Below, piece after piece: positions 26,011 to 34,666 of a stretch of DNA of 64,000 nucleotides. The notes beneath the pieces were generated by a model. It saw only the letters and a list, made by a program, of their open reading frames with translations, was not told the origin of the DNA and searched no databases. Source of the DNA: Bifidobacterium sp. ESL0800 (GTDB taxonomy: Bacteria > Actinomycetota > Actinomycetes > Actinomycetales > Bifidobacteriaceae); contig NZ_CP113913.1 of assembly GCF_029395355.1 (NCBI RefSeq), forward strand, positions 2,046,001 to 2,110,000. Direction: 5' to 3'. The number at the start of each line of letters is the position of its first letter. Position 1 is the stretch's first letter. Position numbers and translations under genes: made by a program.

Positions 26011-27786
26011 TTATTCCTTGTGCTTCCTGGCGTATGCGACGATGGTGATCGCAGCTCCTGCCGCCAGGAGGACTGCCGCTGCCGCGATGACGGGAATCAC
26101 AGCGCTGCCGGTGGTCACGAGCTGCTGCTTGGGGGCGGCCTGCGGCTTCTGTTCGGGCTTGGGCTTGGACGGAGCCTTCGGGGCCGGCTGCTGTGGCGTC
26201 GGAGTGGGCGTCGGTGTGGGCGTTGGTATCGGCGTGGGTGTGGGTGTGGGCGTGGGCGTTGGATCGGGCGTTGGTGAGGGAGGTACTAGCCTGCGCTCGA
26301 TGGTGCCGCTGAACTGAACGAGAGTGAGGGAACGGGTCGAGCTTGCCGGGGTGCTGAAAGTAAGGGTGGCATATTTGTTGTATTGCAATGTGCCCTTGTT
26401 CCAGGTGGTGGTCCCCGTCGTGGGATTGTACGAACCCGTCGTGGGATCCAACGTGGGTGTGATGTAGGAACCGTTGAGGTCTTTGGCCGTGGTGATGTTT
26501 AACGGCAGGGAGCTGGTAGCTGGAAGTGTTATGTATTGATCCCAGGCTTTTAGTGTAGCGTTTGGAAGGTCTTTGAGCGGACTGATGTCGCTGATTCTGT
26601 CGTGGCTGATGTCAAGGTCGGTGAGATTGGTGAGGTTTTTCAGCGGTGTGACGTCGCTGATGGGGTTGATGGACAAATCGAGGTCGGTGAGGTGGATGAG
26701 GTTCCTGAGCGGTGTGACGTCGTCGATTTTGGTGCAAGCTATATTAAGGTGGGTGAGGGAGGTGAGATAGCTAAGTGGCGCGATGTCTTTGAGCCACAAA
26801 TTATCTGCCAGCATAAGAGTGGTGAGGTTGACCAGTCCCTTTAGCGGTGTGACGTCTGTGACATCATTAAGGGAAATGTCGAGGTCGGTGAGGTTGGTGA
26901 GTCCTCCCAGTGGTGTGATGTCGCTGATCTCGTTGCGAGCAATGTCGAGGTCGGTGAGGTTGGTGAGTCCTCCCAGTGGTGTGATGTCGCTGATTGCGTT
27001 CACTTCGAGGACGAGGTTGGTGAGGTTGGTGAGGTTTTTCAGCGGCGTGATGTCGCTGATGTTGTTTTCTAAAGCCTTGAGGTTGGTGAGGTTGGTGAGT
27101 TCTTTCAGCGGCGTGACATCGGTGATTTGGTTGCCGGAGATGATTAGCGATGTGAGGTTGGTGAGTCCTTTCAGCAGCGTGACATCGGTGATTTGGTTGC
27201 AAGAGATGTCCAGCGATGTGAGGTTGGTGAGGTATTCGATTCCAGTGAGATCAGTGACTTGATATTCTTCCGGTTTTTGGCCACCCACGCCGACCTGTGT
27301 TGTGGCATTGATTTGCGCTTGTGTGAATGTCGCTTCAATATTCACACCGTTGACGTAGGCCACGGCTTGCGCAAGATTATGGTCGGGGAAGCACTGGGCG
27401 ATGGTGCTGGTGCCGACGGTGCAACCGCTTTGCGGGCTTGGGGCCGGCTTCGAGAGACCTTGCGTGGCGGGTACCAATTGCCGCGTGGGCTGTTGCTGCA
27501 GGTTTTGGCGCTTGGGCATGGAAGTCCGCTTTTGTGTGCCCGTGTTCGACGCTTTCGCGGCTCCGGGAACCGTCTGGCCTTCTGCGTTCTTTGCTTCTTG
27601 GCCTGCTTTCGTCTGGCCGTCGGCCGACGCGCTCTGTGCTGGAACGTTCGCATTGTCGGCGGGTTCCGGGCTGGCCATGGCGCCGGCGGTCGGGATGAGC
27701 ATGGCCAGTCCTGCCAGGGCCGCGATTGATGCGGCGGCGAACCGGTGGGCCCGTGGGTTCTTTTGGGTGTGTTTGCCGCTCGTCAT
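26011..27786 (-). CDS. Internalin-like LRR surface protein with sortase-type tail
   Basis: 591 residues from ATG 27786 (AAAGAGAAG upstream). A signal peptide (FAAASIAALAGLAMLIPTAG) is followed by a Gln/Ala-rich stretch. Ten or more 22-residue repeats of the form LTNLTxLDISxNxISDITPL (about residues 178-408) come next, then a beta-rich cap, then an approximately 28-residue PT repeat (PTPTPTP), LVTTG at about 552, a hydrophobic span and RKHKE. LVTTG plus helix plus basic tail is a variant of LPXTG, so it is probably anchored to the wall by sortase. Role: adhesion or ligand binding (inference). Neighbouring remnants suggest a rearranged locus. Confidence 0.9.
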   Translation of the reverse strand: MTSGKHTQKNPRAHRFAAASIAALAGLAMLIPTAGAMASPEPADNANVPAQSASADGQTKAGQEAKNAEGQTVPGAAKASNTGTQKRTSMPKRQNLQQQPTRQLVPATQGLSKPAPSPQSGCTVGTSTIAQCFPDHNLAQAVAYVNGVNIEATFTQAQINATTQVGVGGQKPEEYQVTDLTGIEYLTNLTSLDISCNQITDVTLLKGLTNLTSLIISGNQITDVTPLKELTNLTNLKALENNISDITPLKNLTNLTNLVLEVNAISDITPLGGLTNLTDLDIARNEISDITPLGGLTNLTDLDISLNDVTDVTPLKGLVNLTTLMLADNLWLKDIAPLSYLTSLTHLNIACTKIDDVTPLRNLIHLTDLDLSINPISDVTPLKNLTNLTDLDISHDRISDISPLKDLPNATLKAWDQYITLPATSSLPLNITTAKDLNGSYITPTLDPTTGSYNPTTGTTTWNKGTLQYNKYATLTFSTPASSTRSLTLVQFSGTIERRLVPPSPTPDPTPTPTPTPTPIPTPTPTPTPTPQQPAPKAPSKPKPEQKPQAAPKQQLVTTGSAVIPVIAAAAVLLAAGAAITIVAYARKHKE

Positions 27787-28189
27787 GCTGCTTCTCTTTC
27801 CGTGTCGACGCCAGTATCGCAACGATGGATGCGGGTTGTGGCCGCGATTCATCCAATGAATTCCACTGTAGCCGTCGCGGAACGGGACAGATGCGGATAA
27901 AGCGTAGCAGGCCGAATACAGCGGGTGAAACGTTTGATATGGCGGGTGAAGCGCGGGAAAGCGAAACGGAGCCCGGCCTTGGTTCGTTTCCGCAAGCCGA
28001 GATGCCGTCAAACGATATTGAGCCGGAGGCGGGCGAAAGGCCGTGAGAGGATAAGGCCGCTTCGGCTTGGAGGCGTGTCCGGGCTTCGGTGTGAGTGCGG
28101 ATGCCGGATGTCCCCGTGTTCCACGGGACCCGGCTTCCGCGTTTTCCGGGCGATTCCGTACAGGGGTATTGGTTCGGCCTAGTGCATCG
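27787..28189. other. Intergenic region, nothing recognised
   Basis: About 400 GC-rich bases between two minus-strand genes. It must contain the LRR gene promoter. No palindrome or conserved coding region is seen. Confidence 0.4.
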
Positions 28190-29392
28190 CTACTTGGTTG
28201 TGGGCCGGGTGCCGGGCAGGGTTGCGTCGGGGTAGTCGAACCTGAGGTAGTCGGTGGCGTTGATGACGGCGTACTGATCGAGCTGCATCGGCCCGGTCCC
28301 GCGGTAGACGATGGCGCACCGTTCGCGAGGCACACCCAGCAGCCCGCCGAGCTTGGCGAGTGTCCTGCCCTGCCTGTCGTGGTAGGTTTTCGATGATTTG
28401 ATCTCCAGCAGTTTCGGCGCCGCGGATTCGTACTTGTCGATCAAGTCCACTTCCTGCTTGTCGGCGTCGCGGTAGAAATACAGTTCCGGCTTTTTGCCTT
28501 CGTTGTAATAGTGTTTCGCCGTCTCCGCAACGATAAGGTTCTCGAATACCGCGCCGAACATTTCGTGGTTGAGCAGCTGTTCCATGCTATGAATGCCCAA
28601 GAGGTTGCACAGCAGGCCGGTGTCGTAGAAGTAGAGTTTCGGTGTCTTGACAACGCGTTTGCCGGCGCTTTTGAAGTACGGGGGCAGAGTGAACAGGATG
28701 TAGCTCGATTCGAGGATCGACAGCCATGATTTCACCGTCCGGAAGCTCACCCCCAGGTCGTTCGCGAGGTTCGTGTAGTTGGTCAGGTTGCCAGTGTTCA
28801 GGGCGCAAAGCCTCAGGAAACGGCGGAAGTCGTCGATGTTGCGGACGTCCAGATAGTCTTTGACGTCGCGCTCGATGTAGCTGCTGATGTAGGCGTCGAA
28901 ATAGGCGTCGAGATCGATGCCGACGTCGTACGGGCGCGGGTAGCCACCGCGCAGCATGAATTCGTCCGCGGAAGGTTTTTGCGCGGAGCCTTGCGCTTCC
29001 ATATAGGAAAGCGGCAGCAGGCGTGCGATGCCGGCTCTCCCGGCGAGCGATTGCTTGACGTTCTTCAGCATCAGGAAATTCTGGGAGCCGGAGAGGATGT
29101 ATTGGCCGGTGGTGCCGCGCCGGTCCGACTCCGTCTGGATCATCGAAAACAGGTCGGGCGCATATTGCGCCTCGTCGATGATGAGCCTGTCCGGGCGGTT
29201 CTCGATGAAGCTGACCGGATCGTTCAGCGCGTTGGCACGTACGTTCGGCCTCTCCAGGTTGATGTACTCGTAGTCGCCGAACACGCTCTGGATGAGCGTG
29301 GACTTGCCGCTTTGGCGGGGCCCGGTGATCGACACCACCGGGAACCACGTCGCGAGTTTCTTGACGTATGTGCTCAAGGTTCGCTCGATCAT
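28190..29392 (-). CDS. AAA_14/DUF4143 ATPase
   Basis: 400 residues. Walker A GPRQSGKST (about residues 23-31), Walker B-like RLIIDEAQYAP, the sensor region ILSGSQNFLMLK, and a C-terminal DUF4143 half (FLRLCALNTGNLTNYTNLAN; LYFYRDADKQEVDLIDKYES) with the PD-(D/E)XK-like VDLI..LLEIKSSKTYH pattern. Such ATPases are common in gut anaerobes; function unknown, with suggestions of DNA or defence roles. Monocistronic. Its upstream region holds a degenerate tandem-repeat array. Confidence 0.92.
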   Translation of the reverse strand: MIERTLSTYVKKLATWFPVVSITGPRQSGKSTLIQSVFGDYEYINLERPNVRANALNDPVSFIENRPDRLIIDEAQYAPDLFSMIQTESDRRGTTGQYILSGSQNFLMLKNVKQSLAGRAGIARLLPLSYMEAQGSAQKPSADEFMLRGGYPRPYDVGIDLDAYFDAYISSYIERDVKDYLDVRNIDDFRRFLRLCALNTGNLTNYTNLANDLGVSFRTVKSWLSILESSYILFTLPPYFKSAGKRVVKTPKLYFYDTGLLCNLLGIHSMEQLLNHEMFGAVFENLIVAETAKHYYNEGKKPELYFYRDADKQEVDLIDKYESAAPKLLEIKSSKTYHDRQGRTLAKLGGLLGVPRERCAIVYRGTGPMQLDQYAVINATDYLRFDYPDATLPGTRPTTK

Positions 29393-29460
29393 ATTCGCCG
29401 CCGTCCGTTCTGTGTTGTTCCGTCCCGTTTCGCGTTAAAGGTTGCTGCGAATTATCGGCT

Positions 29461-29640
29461 AATTCTGACGTAGGATTTCCGATAATCATGACCTAGGCTA
29501 TCGGATAATCCTGACATAGAGTTTCTGGCAATCCTGATATGGGATTTCGGGAGATTATGACGTAGGATTTTCGATAATCGTGACATAGAGTTTCTGGCGA
29601 TCCTGATATAGGAGGCCTGGCGATCCTGATATGGACGGGC
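29461..29640. repeat. Eight degenerate tandem repeats of about 23 bases
   Basis: Units begin at about 29461, 29481, 29504, 29528, 29551, 29573, 29597 and 29620. Consensus GATAATCCTGACATAGGATTT with variants. Units 3-4 and 6-7 are most alike, giving a 69-base higher-order period. Two related units lie at 31107-31153. Confidence 0.75.
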
Positions 29641-29641
29641 A

Positions 29642-29729
29642 GATAGCGCAAAGGTCGGCAGATACGAAATCAAGAATGGCGGATTTCCGCCAATTCCTGA
29701 TTTGTGTCTGTCGACCTTTGTGCGCTATG
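29642..29729 (-). terminator. Long imperfect hairpin after nrdF
   Basis: About 40 bases (29642-29682, beginning GATAGCGCAAAGGTCG) pair with 29687-29729 (ending GACCTTTGTGCGCTATGC) with a few mismatches. It lies just downstream of the nrdF stop on the minus strand. Confidence 0.7.
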
Positions 29730-29742
29730 CGTGCTGTGAAGA

Positions 29743-30795
29743 CTAAAAGTCCCAGTCCTCGTCGTCGGTGGCCTCGGCGTTGCCGATGACGTAGGAGGAG
29801 CCTGAGCCGGAGAAGAAGTCGTGGTTCTCGTCGGCGGAAGGCGAGAGCGCGGCGATGATCTCGGGGCTCACCTTGGTTTCGGCGGCGCTGAACTTGGCCT
29901 CGTAGCCCAGGTTCATCAGGGTCTTGTTGGCGTTGTAGCGCACGAATGCCTGCACGTCGTCGATGAAGTCGAAGCCGGCGTAGACCTGGTCGGAGTACTT
30001 GACCTCGAGCTCGTAAAGCTGGTTCAAGAGATCGTCAGTGTACTTCTTGAGCATTTCCTGGTCGGCCGCGGTGCGGTGCTCGAGGTGGCGCTGGTACTTG
30101 TAGCCGGAGTAGTAGCCGTGGATAGCCTTGTCGCGCAGGATCAGGCGGATCATGTCCGCGGTGTTCATCAGCTTGGCACGGCTGGAGAAGTAGAGCGGCA
30201 GGTAGAAGCCCGCGTACAGCAGCAGCGAGGAGAGCATGACCGCCGCGACCTTGCGCTTGAGCGGGTCATCGGACTGGTACTGCTCCATGACGATGCGCAC
30301 GCGCTCCTGCACGAGGTCGTTGCCCACGGCCCAGCGGTAGGCTTCGTCGATCTGCTCGGAGGAGCAGAGGGTGGAGAAGATGGAGGAGTAGGAGCGGGCG
30401 TGCACCGACTGCATGAAGGCGATGTTGGTGTAGATGGCCTGCTCGTGCTCCGTGAGCGCGTCCGGGATCTGGACAAGCTCGCCGACGGTGGCCTGCTCGG
30501 TGTCGAGCGTGGTCAGCCCGGCGAAGACGCGGACCGTGGTGGTGCGCTCGTGCTCGGTCATGGAGCGCCAGGTCGGGATGTCGTTCGACAGCGGCACCTT
30601 CTCGGGCAGCCAGAAGTTCGCGATGAGGCGGTTCCACACCTCGAGGTCCTTGTCGTCCTGGATGTTGTTCCAGTTGACCGGGCGGATGCGCATGGACTTG
30701 GGGTCCGCACCCTTGGCGAAGGCCGTCGACCACTGCGGAGGCGTCAGCGAATCGGCCATCATCTTGTCATCGGCGAGTTTGACCTCGTATGTCAT
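29743..30795 (-). CDS. nrdF: Class Ib ribonucleotide reductase, beta subunit
   Basis: 350 residues, start ATG 30795 with AAGGAAC upstream. NrdF signatures: MRIRPVNWNNIQDDKDLEVW, LIANFWLPEKVPLSNDIPTW, FMQSVHARSYSSIFSTLCSS and RDKAIHGYYSGYKYQ. The beta subunit holds the dimetal-tyrosyl radical cofactor; the alpha subunit NrdE is not in this window. The C-terminal DEDWDF matches the NrdE-docking tail. Two NrdR boxes about 150-190 bases upstream imply dATP/ATP-responsive repression. Confidence 0.97.
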   Translation of the reverse strand: MTYEVKLADDKMMADSLTPPQWSTAFAKGADPKSMRIRPVNWNNIQDDKDLEVWNRLIANFWLPEKVPLSNDIPTWRSMTEHERTTTVRVFAGLTTLDTEQATVGELVQIPDALTEHEQAIYTNIAFMQSVHARSYSSIFSTLCSSEQIDEAYRWAVGNDLVQERVRIVMEQYQSDDPLKRKVAAVMLSSLLLYAGFYLPLYFSSRAKLMNTADMIRLILRDKAIHGYYSGYKYQRHLEHRTAADQEMLKKYTDDLLNQLYELEVKYSDQVYAGFDFIDDVQAFVRYNANKTLMNLGYEAKFSAAETKVSPEIIAALSPSADENHDFFSGSGSSYVIGNAEATDDEDWDF

Positions 30796-30941
30796 GAGTG
30801 TTCCTTCTTTTCGTGCCGTTCTGTTTTTTTAAAGTTTCGCGGTATTCGCCTTGCGTTTGGGGCAGCCGCTCGCGAATACGTCTGGGAGGGTTCATTCTCC
30901 CGTATTCCGTTGACATTGAGCGGTCGGTTCCCGACAGTGCA

Positions 30942-30987
30942 ACACTACATCTAGTGGTTGGGCAATGCGATACCTCTATATATAGTA
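30942..30987. promoter_or_regulatory. Tandem NrdR boxes
   Basis: Box 1 ACACTACATCTAGTGG (30942-30957) and box 2 ACCTCTATATATAGTA (30972-30987) both resemble ACACWATATMTWGTGT. They are spaced 30 bases centre to centre, close to the three-helical-turn spacing typical of NrdR targets, upstream of nrdF. Confidence 0.75.
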
Positions 30988-31106
30988 ATCGGTCGCCCGT
31001 GGCTTCGCCCTACGGCACGCGGGCCAAAGCTGTGATGTAGCTAACAGAGACGAGCGTCGGTTGTCGGTTTTATGCCGGTTCAATGTCGATCCAATAATAA
31101 GGGCCG

Positions 31107-31153
31107 GCGAAAATCCTGCAGTAGAGTTGGTGAAAATCGTAAGGTAGGATTTT
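31107..31153. repeat. Two more copies of the 23-base repeat
   Basis: GCGAAAATCCTGCAGTAGAG and GTGAAAATCGTAAGGTAGGA begin two units of the same family as 29461-29640. The two groups flank nrdF and its promoter. Confidence 0.5.
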
Positions 31154-31220
31154 GAAAAGTCGTTTGATAACGCTTTTTATAGTCGTTAAATGGAGTCGTA
31201 AAATCCGTCTGAACCGATAC

Positions 31221-31262
31221 ATTGAGCCTGTCATCAGCGTGAGTGTTGATGACAGGCTCAAT
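31221..31262 (-). terminator. Terminator after the GH32 gene
   Basis: A perfect 16-bp stem ATTGAGCCTGTCATCA (31221-31236) with TGATGACAGGCTCAAT (31247-31262) and a 10-base loop, 30 bases beyond the GH32 stop. Confidence 0.85.
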
Positions 31263-31292
31263 ATTATATGGGATTTTGGCTATCGGTGCCGA

Positions 31293-32843
31293 TTACTCGA
31301 GGCCGATGCTTTTGAGGTCGTGGACGGTGAGCCGGTCGACGGCGAGGACGCCGGATTCGGCGGAGAGCAAGACCCCCCGCTTGCCTTCGGACGGGTAGCT
31401 GTAGGAGCTGAGGACGTGCAGGCCGTCGTTGACGTAGACCTCGACGGAGCCGCGGTCGACGTAGACCCGCAGCTTCAGCTCGTCGGCGTTGAGCTCGGCG
31501 TCGGTGAGCTTGGCGGCGCGGTAGCCGCGGTCGCCGCGGGCCGCGGCCTGGCGGTCGACGACCACGGTGCCGGCCTGCGCGTCGTAGGCGACGTAGGTGT
31601 AGGAGCCGTCGGGGGTGGCGTGGACCTTGAGGCCCGCGCGCTCGGCGGTGGTGTCGTTGAGGTTGATGTCCAGTTCGATCTCCACGGCTTCGGCGTCCTC
31701 GTCGACCAGGGCCTCCTCGTTGGCCTCGATGGGGCGGGCGACGTGCTCGAAGGTGTTGATGCGCAGCTTGTCGATCTCGGGCACCGGTACGGTGTGCAGG
31801 TCGCCGTCGGCGCCGAGATAGCATTCGCGGGGCAGGGTCATCTGGCCGCACCAGCCGTCGGACTGCATCGGCGCGCTTTCGCTGAACGGGCTCATCCAGC
31901 CGTACATGATGCGGCGGCCGTTCGCCTCGAACGACTGTGGCGCATAGTAATTCGCACCGGCGTCGAGCAGGCGGAACTCGGTCTCGGGCTTGAACGCCTC
32001 GCCGGGCGTCCAGGTGCCAATCATGTAGCCGGCGTTGTTCTCATTGCGATTCATGTAGCCGCGCGCCTTCGAGCCCATGGCGGAGAAGACGATGACCCAC
32101 TTGGTGTTGCCGTCCTTGTCCTTCAGGGGGAAGAAGTCGGGGCACTCGAGCATGAAGACGTCCGGGTCCGGGTCATCGTAGAGCACGTTCTGGAAGGTCC
32201 AGTTGATCATGTCATCGCTGGTATAGGCCCAGATCTGGCCGCGGTGGTCGGCGGTGGAGACGCCGTGGATCAGGTGCCAGACGCCGTCCTGCTTCCAGAC
32301 TTTCGGGTCGCGGAAGTGGGAATCGACGCGTTCGCGCGGGCAGTCGATGACCATGCCGAGCTTGTTGAGTTTGGTGGCCTCGTCGTCCTCGGCCTCGGCG
32401 AGCATCTGGACCTGCCACTGGCCGTCGGCGTCGTCGCGCCCGTTGGTCCAGCGGTGGCCGGTGTAATAGAACTTGAGTTTGCCGTTGTCGTCGATCACGG
32501 CTGAGCCGGAGAAGACGCCGTCCTTCTCCTGCTCGAGGCTGGGGGCCATGGCGATGGGCTCGCGCCGCCAGGCAGCCATGTCGGCGCTGGAGACGTGGCC
32601 CCAGTGCATCGGGCCCCACTGGGTGCCGTAGGGATGCAGCTGGTAATAGACATGCCAGCGGCCCTTGTAGTAGCACAGGCCGTTCGGGTCGTTGATCCAG
32701 CCGCCGTTCGAGGCGATGTGGTACTTGGGGTACCAGCGGTCCTCGCGCTCGAGGTCGAGCGTCTCGACGCCGGCCTCGGCCTTGGCGAGTTCCTCGTCGT
32801 GGTCGCGGATTGGGGTGTAAACAGGATATTCGGTAGTCATCAT
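31293..32843 (-). CDS. GH32 beta-fructofuranosidase (sucrose hydrolase)
   Basis: 516 residues from ATG 32843. GH32 motifs: WINDPNG with nucleophile D52, FRDPKVW (transition-state aspartate) and ECPDFF (acid/base glutamate). The C-terminal beta-sandwich ends with VYVDRGSVEVYVNDGLHVLS. No signal peptide: cytoplasmic. It hydrolyses sucrose (or its phosphate) and short fructo-oligosaccharides to fructose and glucose. It lies directly downstream of the MFS permease and a LacI gene, the usual bifidobacterial sucrose/FOS locus. No PTS genes are present, so free sucrose rather than sucrose phosphate is the likely substrate. Confidence 0.95.
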   Translation of the reverse strand: MMTTEYPVYTPIRDHDEELAKAEAGVETLDLEREDRWYPKYHIASNGGWINDPNGLCYYKGRWHVYYQLHPYGTQWGPMHWGHVSSADMAAWRREPIAMAPSLEQEKDGVFSGSAVIDDNGKLKFYYTGHRWTNGRDDADGQWQVQMLAEAEDDEATKLNKLGMVIDCPRERVDSHFRDPKVWKQDGVWHLIHGVSTADHRGQIWAYTSDDMINWTFQNVLYDDPDPDVFMLECPDFFPLKDKDGNTKWVIVFSAMGSKARGYMNRNENNAGYMIGTWTPGEAFKPETEFRLLDAGANYYAPQSFEANGRRIMYGWMSPFSESAPMQSDGWCGQMTLPRECYLGADGDLHTVPVPEIDKLRINTFEHVARPIEANEEALVDEDAEAVEIELDINLNDTTAERAGLKVHATPDGSYTYVAYDAQAGTVVVDRQAAARGDRGYRAAKLTDAELNADELKLRVYVDRGSVEVYVNDGLHVLSSYSYPSEGKRGVLLSAESGVLAVDRLTVHDLKSIGLE

Positions 32844-32947
32844 TGATGCCTTTCTCATTGTTCGGTTGATATAAGTAAAACGTAATAGAGAGATTCGCGA
32901 TGTCGGCTGCCCGTGGAACGCCACGAATGCAATATCATATTGTTCCA

Positions 32948-33058
32948 TATTGCAAACATGACGCTGGCCAACTGGTTTGCGTCGCAAACGTAATGCCATA
33001 TCGGGTTCTATTGCAAATGTGACGCTAATCGTGCTGGTTGCGTCACATCTGCAATAGA
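32948..33058. repeat. Two REP-like palindromic elements
   Basis: Copy A, 32948-32995: TATTGCAAACATGACGC pairs with GCGTCGCAAACGTAATG. Copy B, 33007-33058: TCTATTGCAAATGTGACGC pairs with GCGTCACATCTGCAATAGA (18 of 19). They lie between the permease and GH32 genes. Related copies lie at 43111-43218. Confidence 0.75.
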
Positions 33059-33078
33059 CAGAGGATGGTGACGAAACG

Positions 33079-34437
33079 TCAGGCCGGGAGCTGGTCGCTG
33101 GCGGCCTCGGCCTGGATGGCCTCGCCTTGCGCCTCGGCTGCCTTACGGTCCTTAATGCGGATGAACGGATCGCCGCCCACCTGCTGATCATCCTTCTTGA
33201 TCACGAAGTATCCGTAGATCAAAGCGAGAAGGACGATGCCGGAGATGATGAAGAAGGTCGGGCGGGCGCCAACGCGGTCGCGCAGCAGGCCGAGCGGGTT
33301 GGACATGATGACCTGGCCCAGCTGAGAGGCGATCTGGAAGCCGACCATGTAAAGCGTCGCGGAAAGCTTCGTATCGTAATGCAAGGTGAAGTAACGGAAG
33401 GCGGGGAGGCTGAAGAGCGGGGTTTCGATGGCGTGGAACATCTTGACCACGGAGATCATCACGGGGTCGTGGAAGACGCCGCACAGGCCGATACGCAGGC
33501 ACATCACCACAGCGCCGAGCAACAGGGAGTTGCGCACGCCGATATGGTCCATGATCACCGGGACGATGCCCATCATCGCGGACTCGCAGAACACCTCGGC
33601 CGCGTTGAGCACGGAGTACCAATTGTTGCCCTGGGCCGTGGTGGCGAAGAGGCTGGTGTAGTAGTTCGGGAACATCTGCTGGTCGAAGACCGTGTAGAAG
33701 GTGTTGGTGAAGAACATGAAGATGATCAGCGCCCAGAGCGAGCCCATGCCGAGCACGGAAACCATTTCCTTGACGGTCGGGTTGGTGCGCGGTGCGTTCG
33801 GGTCGGCTTCCTTCCGCAGTTCCTCTTTCTGTTCCGCCGGGCGCCAGAAGGCGTAGACGCAGATCATGCCGAGGCCGAAGAGCGAGCCGAGCCAGAAGTT
33901 CAGACGCATGTCGACGTTGAACAGCGGGCCGGCGATCAGCGCGACGACCGCGTAGCCGAAGGAACCCCAGGCACGCGACTGGCCGTATTCGAAGCCGAAG
34001 TGACGGCTGTAGCGTTCGGTGAGTGCCTCGAAAAGCGAGCAACCGGCCATGAAGCCAGCGGAGAGGACGATGGAACCGAGGAGCACGCCGATGTAGCGGG
34101 TGGTGCCGCCGGCTTTGAGCATCGGGGTGTAGACGAACTGGGCGAACGGGCCGACGCAGGCCGCGATGCAGGAGACCACGACGACCAGGCGGCGCTTGAT
34201 GCCGAGGTTGTCTTGCAGAACGCCGTAGACGAACATGATCACGAGCGTCACCGCGGAGTTGATGGAGTAGATGGTGCCCTGTTGCTGGGCGGTCATCCCG
34301 AGGCCCTTGGTCGGGTCGGTAAGCCACCGGGAGAAGAAGGACCACCAGATGCCCCACGAGCAGAAGAACATGAAGATACCGGTGGAACTCTCGAGATACG
34401 AGGGGTTCCGGTACGTTTTGGCGCCTTTGATTGCCAT
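33079..34437 (-). CDS. MFS sucrose/oligosaccharide permease (LacY/CscB family)
   Basis: 452 residues from ATG 34437 (AAGGTGAC upstream). Twelve predicted helices. Family marks include NPSYLESSTGIFMFFCSWGI at the N-terminus, FGFEYGQSRAWGSFGYAVVA (the oligosaccharide:H+ symporter signature) and PLFSLPAFRYFTLHYDTKLS. Imports sucrose or a similar fructoside with protons. Operon or close neighbour of GH32, 235 bases apart with palindromic elements between. Its upstream region has a strong inverted repeat (34549-34580), the probable binding site of the divergent-side LacI regulator. Confidence 0.94.
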   Translation of the reverse strand: MAIKGAKTYRNPSYLESSTGIFMFFCSWGIWWSFFSRWLTDPTKGLGMTAQQQGTIYSINSAVTLVIMFVYGVLQDNLGIKRRLVVVVSCIAACVGPFAQFVYTPMLKAGGTTRYIGVLLGSIVLSAGFMAGCSLFEALTERYSRHFGFEYGQSRAWGSFGYAVVALIAGPLFNVDMRLNFWLGSLFGLGMICVYAFWRPAEQKEELRKEADPNAPRTNPTVKEMVSVLGMGSLWALIIFMFFTNTFYTVFDQQMFPNYYTSLFATTAQGNNWYSVLNAAEVFCESAMMGIVPVIMDHIGVRNSLLLGAVVMCLRIGLCGVFHDPVMISVVKMFHAIETPLFSLPAFRYFTLHYDTKLSATLYMVGFQIASQLGQVIMSNPLGLLRDRVGARPTFFIISGIVLLALIYGYFVIKKDDQQVGGDPFIRIKDRKAAEAQGEAIQAEAASDQLPA

Positions 34438-34548
34438 TTCGTCACCTTTCTTTTCGACATCGCTGCCGCGTGATGTCTTGTTTACTTCCGTCCTTGCCGA
34501 ATTCTGCGGCATTGCCTTAGGCAAGAAACTGGTAAAAATATACGACGA

Positions 34549-34580
34549 GAAACGATTTACGTCAAATTGTAAATCGTTTC
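34549..34580. promoter_or_regulatory. Operator of the sucrose locus
   Basis: Perfect 12-base arms GAAACGATTTAC (34549-34560) and GTAAATCGTTTC (34569-34580) around GTCAAATT. Placed about 110 bases upstream of the permease start and just downstream of the LacI gene. Confidence 0.7.
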
Positions 34581-34666
34581 CGGCGTTTTCAACTAAATAG
34601 AAACCGTATATATGGATTATTTATAGATATCTGTCTAAATTGTTGCGCCGATGGGCGATTCGGCAG

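Noticed and set aside
26011-27400. Long plus-strand open frames over the LRR gene
   Set aside because: They are antisense to LRR repeats, and their translations are low-complexity shadows (Val/Gly-rich or Ser/Arg-rich) without starts or ribosome-binding sites.
29461-29640. CRISPR array
   Set aside because: Units are contiguous and degenerate without unique spacers.
31152-34473. Plus-strand open frames of 450 and 448 codons opposite the GH32 and permease genes
   Set aside because: Composition is Val/Asp/Glu/Gly-rich from reverse reading of GC-rich codons. No family recognised, and the minus-strand genes are certain.
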